From Chloroflexota bacterium (GTDB taxonomy: Bacteria > Chloroflexota > Dehalococcoidia > SZUA-161), in assembly GCA_030668425.1 (NCBI GenBank), contig DAOUTY010000100.1, forward strand, positions 1 to 6,543: a DNA stretch of 6,543 bases, in the 5' to 3' direction. Within the stretch, counting starts at the first letter, position 1, and each line of letters opens with the position of its first letter. Shown here piece after piece: positions 1 through 6,338 of the stretch. The position numbers and the translations under genes are program-made. Below the pieces are notes generated by a model that had not been told where the DNA came from, ran no database searches, and saw only the letters and a list, made by a program, of their open reading frames with translations.

Positions 1-5
1 CCTGG

Positions 6-60
6 CCTCTCCCATCAAGGGAGAGGGATTCCAGATTCTCCCTCCCCTGGTGGGAGGGAG
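6..60. repeat. Two G/C-rich hairpins, dispersed-repeat style
   Basis: Two perfect stem-loops lie in tandem. The first is at 6-26, with an 8-bp stem (CCTCTCCC / GGGAGAGG) and a 5-nt loop ATCAA. The second is at 38-60, with a 9-bp stem (CTCCCTCCC / GGGAGGGAG) and a 5-nt loop CTGGT. The two units resemble each other and are followed by another purine-rich run up to base 74. Repeats of this CTCCCTCCC/GGGAGGGAG style occur between genes in many bacterial genomes, so I read them as a dispersed intergenic palindromic repeat. They could also end transcription of a gene left of the window, but no T-run follows either stem, so intrinsic termination is not supported. Confidence 0.65.
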
Positions 61-74
61 TTAGAGGGAGGGGG
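52..74 (+). other. Canonical G-quadruplex motif
   Basis: Four G-runs on the + strand fit the G3+N1-7 pattern: 52-54, 56-58, 66-68 and 70-74, with loops of 1, 7 and 1 nt. The motif uses the right arm of the second hairpin plus the purine run after it, so hairpin and quadruplex folds would be mutually exclusive. It ends 21 nt upstream of the -35 box of the operon promoter. The pattern match is direct; folding in the cell is inference. Confidence 0.5.
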
Positions 75-95
75 AAATGGCCGAGACCAACAGCA

Positions 96-124
96 TTGAC
101 TCCTAAACCCAAAGGTGGTACATT
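96..124 (+). promoter_or_regulatory. Sigma70-type promoter of the acyl-CoA operon
   Basis: A -35 box TTGACT (96-101; 5 of 6 to consensus) is followed after exactly 17 bp by TACATT (119-124; 4 of 6). It has an extended -10 TGN element, TGG, at 116-118. Transcription would start near base 131, giving a leader of about 30 nt before the ATG at 163. The placement excludes the in-frame GTG at 115 as the translation start, because it lies inside the promoter. No comparably good promoter is seen in the gaps between the next three genes. Confidence 0.6.
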
Positions 125-134
125 TTGCCCACCT
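113..134. promoter_or_regulatory. Inverted repeat over the -10 box, possible operator
   Basis: AGGTGG (113-118) and CCACCT (129-134) are perfect inverted 6-bp arms with a 10-nt centre. They enclose the -10 box and the predicted transcription start. A site here would block RNA polymerase if bound by a dimeric repressor such as a TetR- or GntR-family protein, which often control acyl-CoA operons. No regulator gene lies in the window, so the binding protein is unknown. The 6-bp arms could arise by chance. Confidence 0.35.
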
Positions 135-147
135 GACAAATAAACAA

Positions 148-158
148 AGAGGATGGAG
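148..158 (+). promoter_or_regulatory. Ribosome binding site fixing the ATG at 163
   Basis: AGAGGATGGAG offers AGAGG (148-152) or GGAG (155-158) at 10 or 4 nt from the ATG at 163. The longer in-frame option, GTG at 115, has no usable site and sits in the promoter. The resulting N-terminus, MAGITSYGAY, matches where HMG-CoA synthase homologues begin. Confidence 0.6.
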
Positions 159-162
159 TAAT

Positions 163-1608
163 ATGGCAGGGATAACATCTTACGGCGCTTACGTCCCCAT
201 ATACCGGATCAACCGCATGACTATCTACCAAGCTCTGGGGTGGCTGAACCCCGCATCTCTCCTTCCCGGCGAGAAGTCCGTGGCGAACTATGACGAGGAT
301 AGCCTTACTATGGCAGTGGCCTCGGCCATGGATTGCCTGACGGGTGTCGAACGGGAGAAGATCGACGGGCTTTTCTTTGCCACAACCACCACCCCCTATA
401 AGGAGAGGCAGAACGCAGGGATAATCGCCACTGCGCTCGACCTTCCCCCCGAAAACCGAACCTCCGACTTCACCTCCTCCACCAAGGCTGGAACAAGTGC
501 TCTGATCTCCGCCTATGACGCTGTTACATCAGGCTCAGCTAAAAACGTCATGGTCTGTGCCGCCGATTGCCGCCTGGGGAAGCCCGGCGGCTTTCAAGAG
601 GAGATCTACGGAGATGGTGCCGCAGCCCTCCTTCTGGGGAATAGCGGGGTGATCGCCAGCGTTGAGGGTACCTACTCCGTCTCCTATGACTTCGTGGACA
701 ACTGGAGGGCAGATGCAGATAGATACAACCGCACCTGGGAGGACAGATGGATCAGAGATGAGGGCTACGGCAAGTTCATCTCAGAGGCCATCTCAGGGCT
801 GTTACAGAAATACAACCTTGAGCCGAAAGATTTCGCCAAGGTGGTTTACCCCTGCCTCTACATTAGAGCCCATGCGGATATCGGGAAGAGGCTGGGGTTT
901 GAACCCGGCCAGATACAGGATCACATGTTCACAGCGATAGGGCACACGGGCACTGCCTCCACTCTTATGATCCTGGTCGCCGCACTCGAGGATGCCAAGC
1001 CCGGGGACAAGATACTCGTCGCCAGCTACGGAAACGGCAGCGACGCCCTGTATCTACAGGTGACTGACGAAATTGAAAAGGTCAGAGATAGAAGAGGGAT
1101 CAAGAGACACCTCGCTTCAAAGAAAGACCTGGGCAGCTACGAGAAATACGCCACATTCCGCGAAATACTCGACATAGATACCGGCGGCCGTGGCGAGGAA
1201 GTCGCCGTCACTCAGTTGTCAACCCTGTGGAGGGAACGAAGGATGATCTTGGGCCTCTGCGGAATGAAGTGCAAACGCTGCGGTACCCCACAATACCCCT
1301 CTCAGGATATATGTGCCAACCCCAAATGCGGAGCCCTTCACGAGATGGAGGACTATCGCTTCTCCGATAAGAAGGGGCGTTTGTTCACCTATACCGGGGA
1401 TATTCTGGCTTTCAGTCCCAGCCCACCAGCGATCTACGGAACGGTAGACTTCGAGGGGGGCGGGAGATGGTTCTTTGATCTAAACGACTGCGAGCTTGAT
1501 TCACTAGAGGTAGGTATGCCGGTCGAGGTGAGCTTCCGCAGGAAATACCACGATGCGGCGCGCGGTATCCACGCCTATTACTGGAAAGCAACGCCGATTC
1601 GAGCTTAA
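163..1608 (+). CDS. HMG-CoA synthase-like protein fused to DUF35 zinc-ribbon/OB domain
   Basis: The protein has 481 residues. Residues 1 to about 345 have the thiolase fold of archaeal-type HMG-CoA synthase: N-terminal GITSYGAYVP, DED at 44-46, STKAGTSAL at 106-114, YGDGAAALLLG at 149-159, and GHTGTAS near 260 before KILVASYGNGSDA. Residues 366-390 form a zinc ribbon with ligands C370, C373, C384 and C389 (CX2C-X10-CX4C), and about 398-475 an OB fold. Together these are the DUF35 (YlxS/BbsA-like) module, which in archaea is a separate subunit joining thiolase to HMG-CoA synthase and holding CoA. Aligned from memory to archaeal synthases, the catalytic Cys becomes T107, the Glu becomes T75 and the His becomes P230. 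Ordinary HMG-CoA synthesis is therefore doubtful, and a scaffold or diverged acyl-CoA enzyme is more likely. It is first in the operon, 24 nt before the thiolase gene. The fold assignment is strong; the function is open. Confidence 0.85.
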   Translation: MAGITSYGAYVPIYRINRMTIYQALGWLNPASLLPGEKSVANYDEDSLTMAVASAMDCLTGVEREKIDGLFFATTTTPYKERQNAGIIATALDLPPENRTSDFTSSTKAGTSALISAYDAVTSGSAKNVMVCAADCRLGKPGGFQEEIYGDGAAALLLGNSGVIASVEGTYSVSYDFVDNWRADADRYNRTWEDRWIRDEGYGKFISEAISGLLQKYNLEPKDFAKVVYPCLYIRAHADIGKRLGFEPGQIQDHMFTAIGHTGTASTLMILVAALEDAKPGDKILVASYGNGSDALYLQVTDEIEKVRDRRGIKRHLASKKDLGSYEKYATFREILDIDTGGRGEEVAVTQLSTLWRERRMILGLCGMKCKRCGTPQYPSQDICANPKCGALHEMEDYRFSDKKGRLFTYTGDILAFSPSPPAIYGTVDFEGGGRWFFDLNDCELDSLEVGMPVEVSFRRKYHDAARGIHAYYWKATPIRA

Positions 1609-1632
1609 AAGTTTGCTCAAAAGGGAGGAGAC

Positions 1633-2829
1633 ATGGCAGAAGGAATAAGAGACAAGGTCGCTATTATCGGCATGGGATGCACCAAGTTTGGAGAGCGATG
1701 GGACATGAGCGCCGGGAACCTGATGGTCGAGGCCTTCACTGAAGCTATTGAGGATGCCGGCATAGAGAAGAAAGACATCGGTGCTGCCTGGTCCGGCACC
1801 TGCTATGAGGAGGTATCTGTAGGGAAATCCGCCATCCCTCTGGCTGTAACATTAAAGCTGCCGTTCATTGCGGCAACAAGGGTTGAGAATTTCTGCGCCA
1901 CCGGTTCCGAGGCTCTGAGGGGCGCCTGTTATGCTGTTGCCTCCGGGGCTTATGATATCTGTTTGGCGCTTGGTGTGGAGAAGCTTAAGGATATCGGCTA
2001 CGGCGGTCTCCCTCAAGCTGACACGCAAGTGGGGACAACATTCAGGTTTACCTTTCCCAACTATACTCCTCCCGGGATGTTCGCCATGATGGGTACCAGG
2101 TATTTCGCACAGTACGGCCTCAGCCCCCAGGAGGGCAAACGCGCCCTGGCCCACATATCAGTGAAGAGTCATCACAATGGGACTTTGAACCCCAAGGCTC
2201 ACCTGCGCCGCGAGATCACCATCGATGACGTAATGAATGCCCCTATAGTTGCCTGGCCTTTGGGATTGTTTGACTGCTGTGGAGTAAGCGACGGTGCGGC
2301 GGCAGCTATAGTGACCCGCGCTGACATGGCCAAGAAATTCAGGCCTGATCCCGTTTATGTCAAGTCGTTGCAGATCGCTGCAAGCTCAGGTGAAGAGATG
2401 ATGTGCACCGACTGGGACTATGCCCACGTGGAGTCCACTGTCCACGCCGGCCAGAGAGCTTACCGCGAGGCAGGGATAACGAGCCCTCGCGACGAGATAA
2501 GCATGATGGAAGTCCACGATTGCTTCTCTATCACTGAGCTTACCGAGTACGAAGACCTGGGGATCTCTCCCAGAGGGCGAGCCAAAGAGGATATCGAGGC
2601 GGGATTCTACGATCTCGACGGGACAATCCCCTGCCAGCCTGACGGAGGCCTCAAGTGCTTTGGCCATCCCATCGGCGCTTCAGGGCTGAGGATGATGTAT
2701 GAGATGTACAAGCAACTTCAAGGTAAGGCTGGCCCCCGACAAATAAAAGACCCCAAATTTGGCCTCACCCATAACATGGGAGGCATTCCCCCGCTAAATG
2801 TTGTCAGTGTCTGCATCGTCGGGCTCTAG
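1633..2829 (+). CDS. SCP-x type thiolase (acetyl-CoA acetyltransferase family)
   Basis: The protein has 398 residues, usual for the sterol-carrier-protein-x thiolase group that includes archaeal acetoacetyl-CoA thiolases and BbsB. The nucleophile is C88 in VENFCATGSEAL. H295 and D296 lie in the VHDCFSITE motif, and H345 lies in the KCFGHPIGASG motif that activates the cysteine. The C-terminal HNMGG (380-384) replaces the CxG motif of classical thiolases, typical of this group. The catalytic set looks intact, so it should cleave 3-oxoacyl-CoA with CoA or run the reverse condensation. A strong GGGAGGAG site (1623-1630) precedes the ATG. SCP-x thiolases commonly need or recruit a DUF35 partner, and the adjacent upstream gene carries one, so a complex is likely. 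SCP-x thiolase in animals handles alpha-methyl-branched 3-oxoacyl-CoAs. A non-thiolytic aldolase role like Ltp2 is possible but less likely given C88 and H345. Cytosolic; no signal peptide. Confidence 0.9.
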   Translation: MAEGIRDKVAIIGMGCTKFGERWDMSAGNLMVEAFTEAIEDAGIEKKDIGAAWSGTCYEEVSVGKSAIPLAVTLKLPFIAATRVENFCATGSEALRGACYAVASGAYDICLALGVEKLKDIGYGGLPQADTQVGTTFRFTFPNYTPPGMFAMMGTRYFAQYGLSPQEGKRALAHISVKSHHNGTLNPKAHLRREITIDDVMNAPIVAWPLGLFDCCGVSDGAAAAIVTRADMAKKFRPDPVYVKSLQIAASSGEEMMCTDWDYAHVESTVHAGQRAYREAGITSPRDEISMMEVHDCFSITELTEYEDLGISPRGRAKEDIEAGFYDLDGTIPCQPDGGLKCFGHPIGASGLRMMYEMYKQLQGKAGPRQIKDPKFGLTHNMGGIPPLNVVSVCIVGL

Positions 2830-2878
2830 GTATTGAGTCAGAGGACAGCCTAACGGGTAGCCCTGCTTGGAGTGGTAT

Positions 2879-2885
2879 AAGGAGG
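2879..2885 (+). promoter_or_regulatory. Ribosome binding site fixing the ATG at 2891
   Basis: AAGGAGG lies 5 nt before the ATG at 2891. The reading frame is open back to a TTG at 2867, but that start has no site in front of it and would add eight residues encoded by the Shine-Dalgarno region itself. MDFALTEEQ is the usual acyl-CoA dehydrogenase N-terminus. Confidence 0.8.
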
Positions 2886-2890
2886 AAGAC

Positions 2891-4048
2891 ATGGACTTCG
2901 CTTTGACTGAAGAGCAACAAATGCTGAAGACCAACGTCCGCAGCTTCCTGGAGAAGGAGATAGCGCCTGTTGTTGATGAACACGAGAAGCAAGGCGCGCT
3001 GACCCGGGAGGCGACTGTCTCCTTTATTCAGCAATTGATGCCCTTTGGCTATCTGGTCGGCTTTCTGCCCGAGCAGTACGGCGGCTCTGTACTGGAAGCC
3101 AAGACCAACGGTGTACTTCTCGAGGAACTGGCCAGGACTTGGGCCGGTCTAGCCGGAACGGTTTTTATTGCCGCAGGATTCTGGTGGCTCGTAGACGTGG
3201 CAGGTAACCCGGAGCAGAAGGAGCAATTGCTGCCTCGGGCTGCCTCCGGCGACTACATAGGTTGCATAGCAATCACAGAACCCAACGCGGGCTCCGACGT
3301 GGCCGGCGTGGAACTTACGGCAACCCTGGATGGCGACAACTACATCCTCAATGGGACAAAGACGTGGATTTCCAACGGCAGCATAGCGGATGCCGCCTTT
3401 GTCCTCACTACAACAGACAAGACTCAGGGCCCTCTGGCGATGTCCTTTCTCCTTGTAGAGAGAGATGTGTCTCCTTTCTCCACCAGAGAGCTGCACAAAC
3501 TCGGCCTCCGTTCCTTTCCCACCTCGGAACTTTCTTTCGATGACTGTCGAGTGCCCAAGGCAAATGCTCTGGACCCGGGCACTGGCTACCAGCGGACAAT
3601 GGGCTTCTTTGATGTATCACGTGCGATGGTGGGCATATTCTCCACTGGCATTGCCCAGGCTGCCATAGATGCTTCGATCAAGTACGCTCAAGACAGGACA
3701 CAGTTTGGCCGTCCCATAGGCAGCTTCCAGATGATACAGGAGATGCTTGTTGACATGATAATGGAGACTGAGGCCGGGCGTCTTCTTTCCTACCGCGCCC
3801 TGGACCTGCTGGATAAGGATGAGAAGTGCCGCTGGCAATCTTGCCTGGCAAAGGCCTACGCTACTGAGGCTGCGGTGAGGACAACCTCCAAGGCCATCCA
3901 GATTCATGGCGCCATGGGACTCTCCGATGAGTACCCGGTTGAGAGATACTTTAGAGATGCGAGAACTTTGACCATTCCCGATGGCACTACGCAGATACAG
4001 AAGCTGATCGTGGGAAAGAACGCTCTGGGGATAAGTGCCCTCGTCTAG
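2891..4048 (+). CDS. Acyl-CoA dehydrogenase (FAD flavoprotein)
   Basis: The protein has 385 residues, the standard length. It should introduce a 2,3-double bond into an acyl-CoA, with FAD passing electrons to electron-transfer flavoprotein. Domains in order: N-terminal helices (1-120, starting MDFALTEEQQ); middle beta domain with CIAITEPNAGSDV (125-137) and NGTKTWISNG (154-163) for FAD and substrate; C-terminal helical domain with DRTQFGRPIGSFQ (268-280) and IQIHGAMG (337-344). The usual catalytic Glu of the EGT motif is D364 in IPDGTTQIQ, and the preceding Tyr is Pro. The alternative Glu position used by isovaleryl-CoA dehydrogenase (the residue before Arg in LER) is Ser here, in FDVSR, so D364 is the only obvious base. 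Asp still supplies a carboxylate, so activity is plausible, perhaps with a bulkier, branched or cyclic substrate. No subclass is assigned. It lies 61 nt after the thiolase gene. Confidence 0.92.
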   Translation: MDFALTEEQQMLKTNVRSFLEKEIAPVVDEHEKQGALTREATVSFIQQLMPFGYLVGFLPEQYGGSVLEAKTNGVLLEELARTWAGLAGTVFIAAGFWWLVDVAGNPEQKEQLLPRAASGDYIGCIAITEPNAGSDVAGVELTATLDGDNYILNGTKTWISNGSIADAAFVLTTTDKTQGPLAMSFLLVERDVSPFSTRELHKLGLRSFPTSELSFDDCRVPKANALDPGTGYQRTMGFFDVSRAMVGIFSTGIAQAAIDASIKYAQDRTQFGRPIGSFQMIQEMLVDMIMETEAGRLLSYRALDLLDKDEKCRWQSCLAKAYATEAAVRTTSKAIQIHGAMGLSDEYPVERYFRDARTLTIPDGTTQIQKLIVGKNALGISALV

Positions 4049-4104
4049 CCGCCCAGCCGCGAACTAAGTGGACTGTGAATCAGATATGAAATCGAGGGAG
4101 TAGT

Positions 4105-5280
4105 ATGTGCCCGGCTCTGGATGGAATAAGGATACTGGATATGGCCTGGTTTGGCCCCGGCCCATTCTGCGCGACGCTTCTCGGAGACCTTGGCGCTGAA
4201 ATTATCAAGATACACGAACCCTATCCCGAGCGTCGCGGCGGCCTTATCATGTATGCGTTTCCCGAGGCGCCCGACTTCCCCGGGCAGCGGAACTGCAAGA
4301 CCATGGGCCTTGATTTGAAAGCCGAGTCAGGGCGCGGTATTTTTTATGAGCTGGCCAGAACCGCCGACGTTGTTTTTGAGAGTTACCGGCCCGGCGTCGT
4401 TAAGCGGCTGAAAGTTGACTACGACACCCTCAAAGAGATAAATCCGGGTATCGTATATACCTCGCTGTCGGGCTACGGACAGGACGGGCCCTACCGCGAC
4501 TTCGTGGGACACGACCTCAACTACATATCGATAGCGGGCCTCCTGGGCCTGACCGGCCCCCCCGACGGCCCGCCGGTGATTCCGGGCACCCTGGTAGCAG
4601 ACTTCGCCGGTGGAGGCATGGCCGCCGCCATCGGGATTTTGGCGGCATTGATGGCCCGGGAGAAGACTGGCAAAGGACAGTTTGTGGATGTATCCATGAC
4701 TGATGGAATCGTGGAATTGCTGTTCTTGTGGATAGCCCCCTATATGAACTATGGTATAGAGTCCAAACGGGGCGAAACCATCTTCACCGGCAAGTACCCC
4801 TGGTACAATGTATATGAAACAAAGGACGGGAAGTATATCAGTGTGGCCGCCTTCGAGACGTGGTTCTACGCCAATTTATGTCAACTCCTCGGCCGTGAGG
4901 ACTTCGTTGAATACCAGTTTGATGAGGGCCCCAAGCAGGACGAGATGTTCCGGTATTTCAAACAGACCTTCATGACAAAAACCCGCGATGAGTGGGTGGA
5001 GATCCTGCGCTCCAAGGATACCTGCGTCGCCCCCGTCAACTCCATTGACGAAGTTGTCAACGATCCCCATTTGCTTGCACGCGGCATGATACGGGAGCTG
5101 CCGCACCCCACAATGGGCACCGTGAAGCAGGTGGGCTCCATGCTCAAGCTGTCCGACTCGCCCTTCGAGGCCAGGAACTGGGCCACGCGATTCGGACAGC
5201 ACACCGACGAGATCATGCACCAGCTCGGCTACGACGGAGAGCGTATCCACGCGCTGCGCGAAGAGGAAGTTATAAGCTAG
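4105..5280 (+). CDS. CaiB/BaiF-superfamily protein, probable alpha-methylacyl-CoA racemase
   Basis: The protein has 391 residues, with a good site GAGGGAG (4094-4100) before the ATG. The superfamily (class III CoA-transferases and racemases) is clear from GPGPFCATLLGDLGAEIIKI (17-36), RPGVVKRL (95-102), TSLSGYGQDGPY (119-130) and KTGKGQFVDVSM (187-198). Racemase hallmarks are present. GHDLNY gives H136 and D137, LVADFAGGG gives D166, and AAFETWFY gives E251. These match the His126/Asp156/Glu241 set known from Mycobacterium tuberculosis MCR, and SKDTCVAPV (303-311) also matches that family. CoA-transferases usually have GD-TG rather than ADFAGGG. The predicted role is interconversion of (2R)- and (2S)-methylacyl-CoA, needed because acyl-CoA dehydrogenases accept one epimer. 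As last gene of the run it supports a branched-chain acyl-CoA pathway. A CoA-transferase using D137 remains the alternative. Confidence 0.82.
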   Translation: MCPALDGIRILDMAWFGPGPFCATLLGDLGAEIIKIHEPYPERRGGLIMYAFPEAPDFPGQRNCKTMGLDLKAESGRGIFYELARTADVVFESYRPGVVKRLKVDYDTLKEINPGIVYTSLSGYGQDGPYRDFVGHDLNYISIAGLLGLTGPPDGPPVIPGTLVADFAGGGMAAAIGILAALMAREKTGKGQFVDVSMTDGIVELLFLWIAPYMNYGIESKRGETIFTGKYPWYNVYETKDGKYISVAAFETWFYANLCQLLGREDFVEYQFDEGPKQDEMFRYFKQTFMTKTRDEWVEILRSKDTCVAPVNSIDEVVNDPHLLARGMIRELPHPTMGTVKQVGSMLKLSDSPFEARNWATRFGQHTDEIMHQLGYDGERIHALREEEVIS

Positions 5281-5511
5281 AATGCCGGATATAAAACCCA
5301 AAGCAACTGAAGCTAAGACGCAGGCCTAATAGTGCTCTAAAAAGACTTGTTTTTTAGCTTTCTATTGGTGTGTTATAAGCATCGATAACTAAAGATAATC
5401 GTCTAAGAATCACATAGCCGTTATTTATAGGCTGTTGATCTTCAGACATGCTGGAATCCTACAGTAATCCTAGCTATTGTAAAAAAGACGTATATAAGAA
5501 AGAGGTGCAAA
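5281..5511. other. AT-rich intergenic region after the operon
   Basis: These 231 bases separate the operon from the NYN gene and are clearly richer in A/T than the upstream genes. One inverted repeat is visible at 5337-5357: CTAAAAA and TTTTTAG arms (7 bp) around a 7-nt loop. It is too AT-rich for a confident intrinsic terminator, though it sits where operon termination would be expected. TTGATC (5435-5440) with TACAGT (5460-5465) at 19-bp spacing is a weak promoter candidate for the next gene. I see no open frame with coding character and no tRNA here. Confidence 0.4.
5499..5507 (+). promoter_or_regulatory. Ribosome binding site supporting the GTG start at 5512
   Basis: AAAGAGGTG, a near match to the anti-Shine-Dalgarno complement, ends 4 nt before GTG 5512. 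There is no ATG in this frame before the conserved NYN strand KKFAVLFDGDN, which begins at residue 8, so GTG is the only start that keeps the domain whole. Confidence 0.7.
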
Positions 5512-6261
5512 GTGATTGAACAATATGATCGAAAAAAATTCGCGGTACTGTTTGATGGAGACAATGCTCAGGCATCACTTCTTTCTCAGATTTTGGCAGA
5601 AATCAGCAGGTTCGGGCTGGCTACGATTAAACGTATATACGGAGACTGGACCACTACAAGCATGCATAGCTGGAAGAAAGAACTTCAAAAACATGCGATT
5701 CAGCCTATTCAGCAGTTCAGGTATACAGTCGGTAAGAATGCAACAGATAGTGCGATGATAATTGATGCAATGGATATACTACATAGCAATGAGGTTGATG
5801 GCTTCTGCATTGTTTCCAGTGACAGTGACTTCACACGCCTAGCAACAAGAATCAGAGAGGAAGGGCTCTTCGTGATTGGAGTGGGACAGAGAAAAACCCC
5901 AGAATGCTTTGCCAACGCTTGTAACCAGTTTATCTACTGCGAAAATCTGACAGCAACCGATATAACGAAGAAAAAGTCTAAAAAGAAGGATGAGTCCGAT
6001 ATACCTGATCCGCTATCCCTTCTCCTCAAAGCGTTTGAGATGGTTGCGAGGGAAGAAGAATGGGTTAATCTGTCAGCGATGGGAGTTGTTCTTCGTCAAT
6101 TGGATCCAGCATTTGACCCCCGTACATATGGTCATAAGCAGCTACAGTCACTCCTCAAGGATTACCCGGATAGTTTCATACTTAAAAGAGACGATTCAAT
6201 AACACCGCCAGTGATATACGCTGCGTTGACCTCCCCACAAGAGGATGCAGGTGAATCGTAA
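5512..6261 (+). CDS. NYN domain (LabA-like PIN RNase) plus OST-HTH/LOTUS protein
   Basis: The protein has 249 residues and a GTG start. Residues 8-145 are a NYN/LabA-like PIN domain, the COG1432 type. AVLFDGDNAQ gives D15 and D17 with N18, GKNATDSAMIIDAMDIL gives D79 and D85, and IVSSDSDFTRLA gives D104 and D106. These acidic residues are those expected to hold a metal ion for RNA cleavage, and all appear intact. Residues 151-163 are a lysine-rich linker. Residues about 166-238 fit an OST-HTH/LOTUS winged helix (LLLKAFEMVAREEEWVNLS, TYGHKQLQSLLKDYP, FILKRDD), a predicted RNA-binding domain. The protein is soluble with no membrane segment. The likely role is an RNA-targeting nuclease, but no target or pathway is known for such bacterial proteins. 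It is more AT-rich than the operon and functionally unrelated, so it may have arrived separately. Confidence 0.85.
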   Translation: MIEQYDRKKFAVLFDGDNAQASLLSQILAEISRFGLATIKRIYGDWTTTSMHSWKKELQKHAIQPIQQFRYTVGKNATDSAMIIDAMDILHSNEVDGFCIVSSDSDFTRLATRIREEGLFVIGVGQRKTPECFANACNQFIYCENLTATDITKKKSKKKDESDIPDPLSLLLKAFEMVAREEEWVNLSAMGVVLRQLDPAFDPRTYGHKQLQSLLKDYPDSFILKRDDSITPPVIYAALTSPQEDAGES

Positions 6262-6332
6262 ACACTTGGTTTATAAACTTGAGTTTTATTGCTCTAACCT
6301 AGTTGACTCTCATTTTGTCATACATCTCAAGC

Positions 6333-6338
6333 AGGTGG
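6333..6338 (+). promoter_or_regulatory. Ribosome binding site of the truncated CaiB/BaiF gene
   Basis: AGGTGG lies 6 nt before the ATG at 6345. A preserved start and binding site in front of a broken reading frame indicates that the start region has not yet decayed. Confidence 0.5.

Noticed and set aside
115..162. GTG at 115 as start of the synthase-like gene, adding 16 residues
   Set aside because: It lies within the predicted promoter, has no ribosome binding site, and the extra residues do not resemble the family N-terminus.
2867..2890. TTG at 2867 as start of the acyl-CoA dehydrogenase
   Set aside because: The added codons run through the AAGGAGG ribosome binding site of the ATG at 2891, which is the better start.
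4876..5301. Long minus-strand open frame (141 codons) opposite the racemase-like gene
   Set aside because: It is antisense to a well-conserved coding region, has no recognisable protein features, and arises from codon bias of the + strand gene.
6269..6290. GTTTATAAAC palindrome (6269-6278) and AAAC/GTTT stem after the NYN gene as a terminator
   Set aside because: The stems are very short and AT-only apart from one pair, and no solid T-run follows, so termination is not supported.
5333..6297. 8-bp direct repeat TGCTCTAA at 5333-5340 and 6290-6297 flanking the NYN gene, as a target-site duplication
   Set aside because: An 8-bp match between two AT-rich flanks of about 230 and 80 bases is not rare by chance. 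No terminal inverted repeats or transposase accompany it.
6303..6331. TTGACT at 6303 as a -35 box for the broken CaiB/BaiF gene
   Set aside because: No -10 hexamer lies at 16-18 bp; the nearest AT-rich hexamers are only 10-12 bp away.
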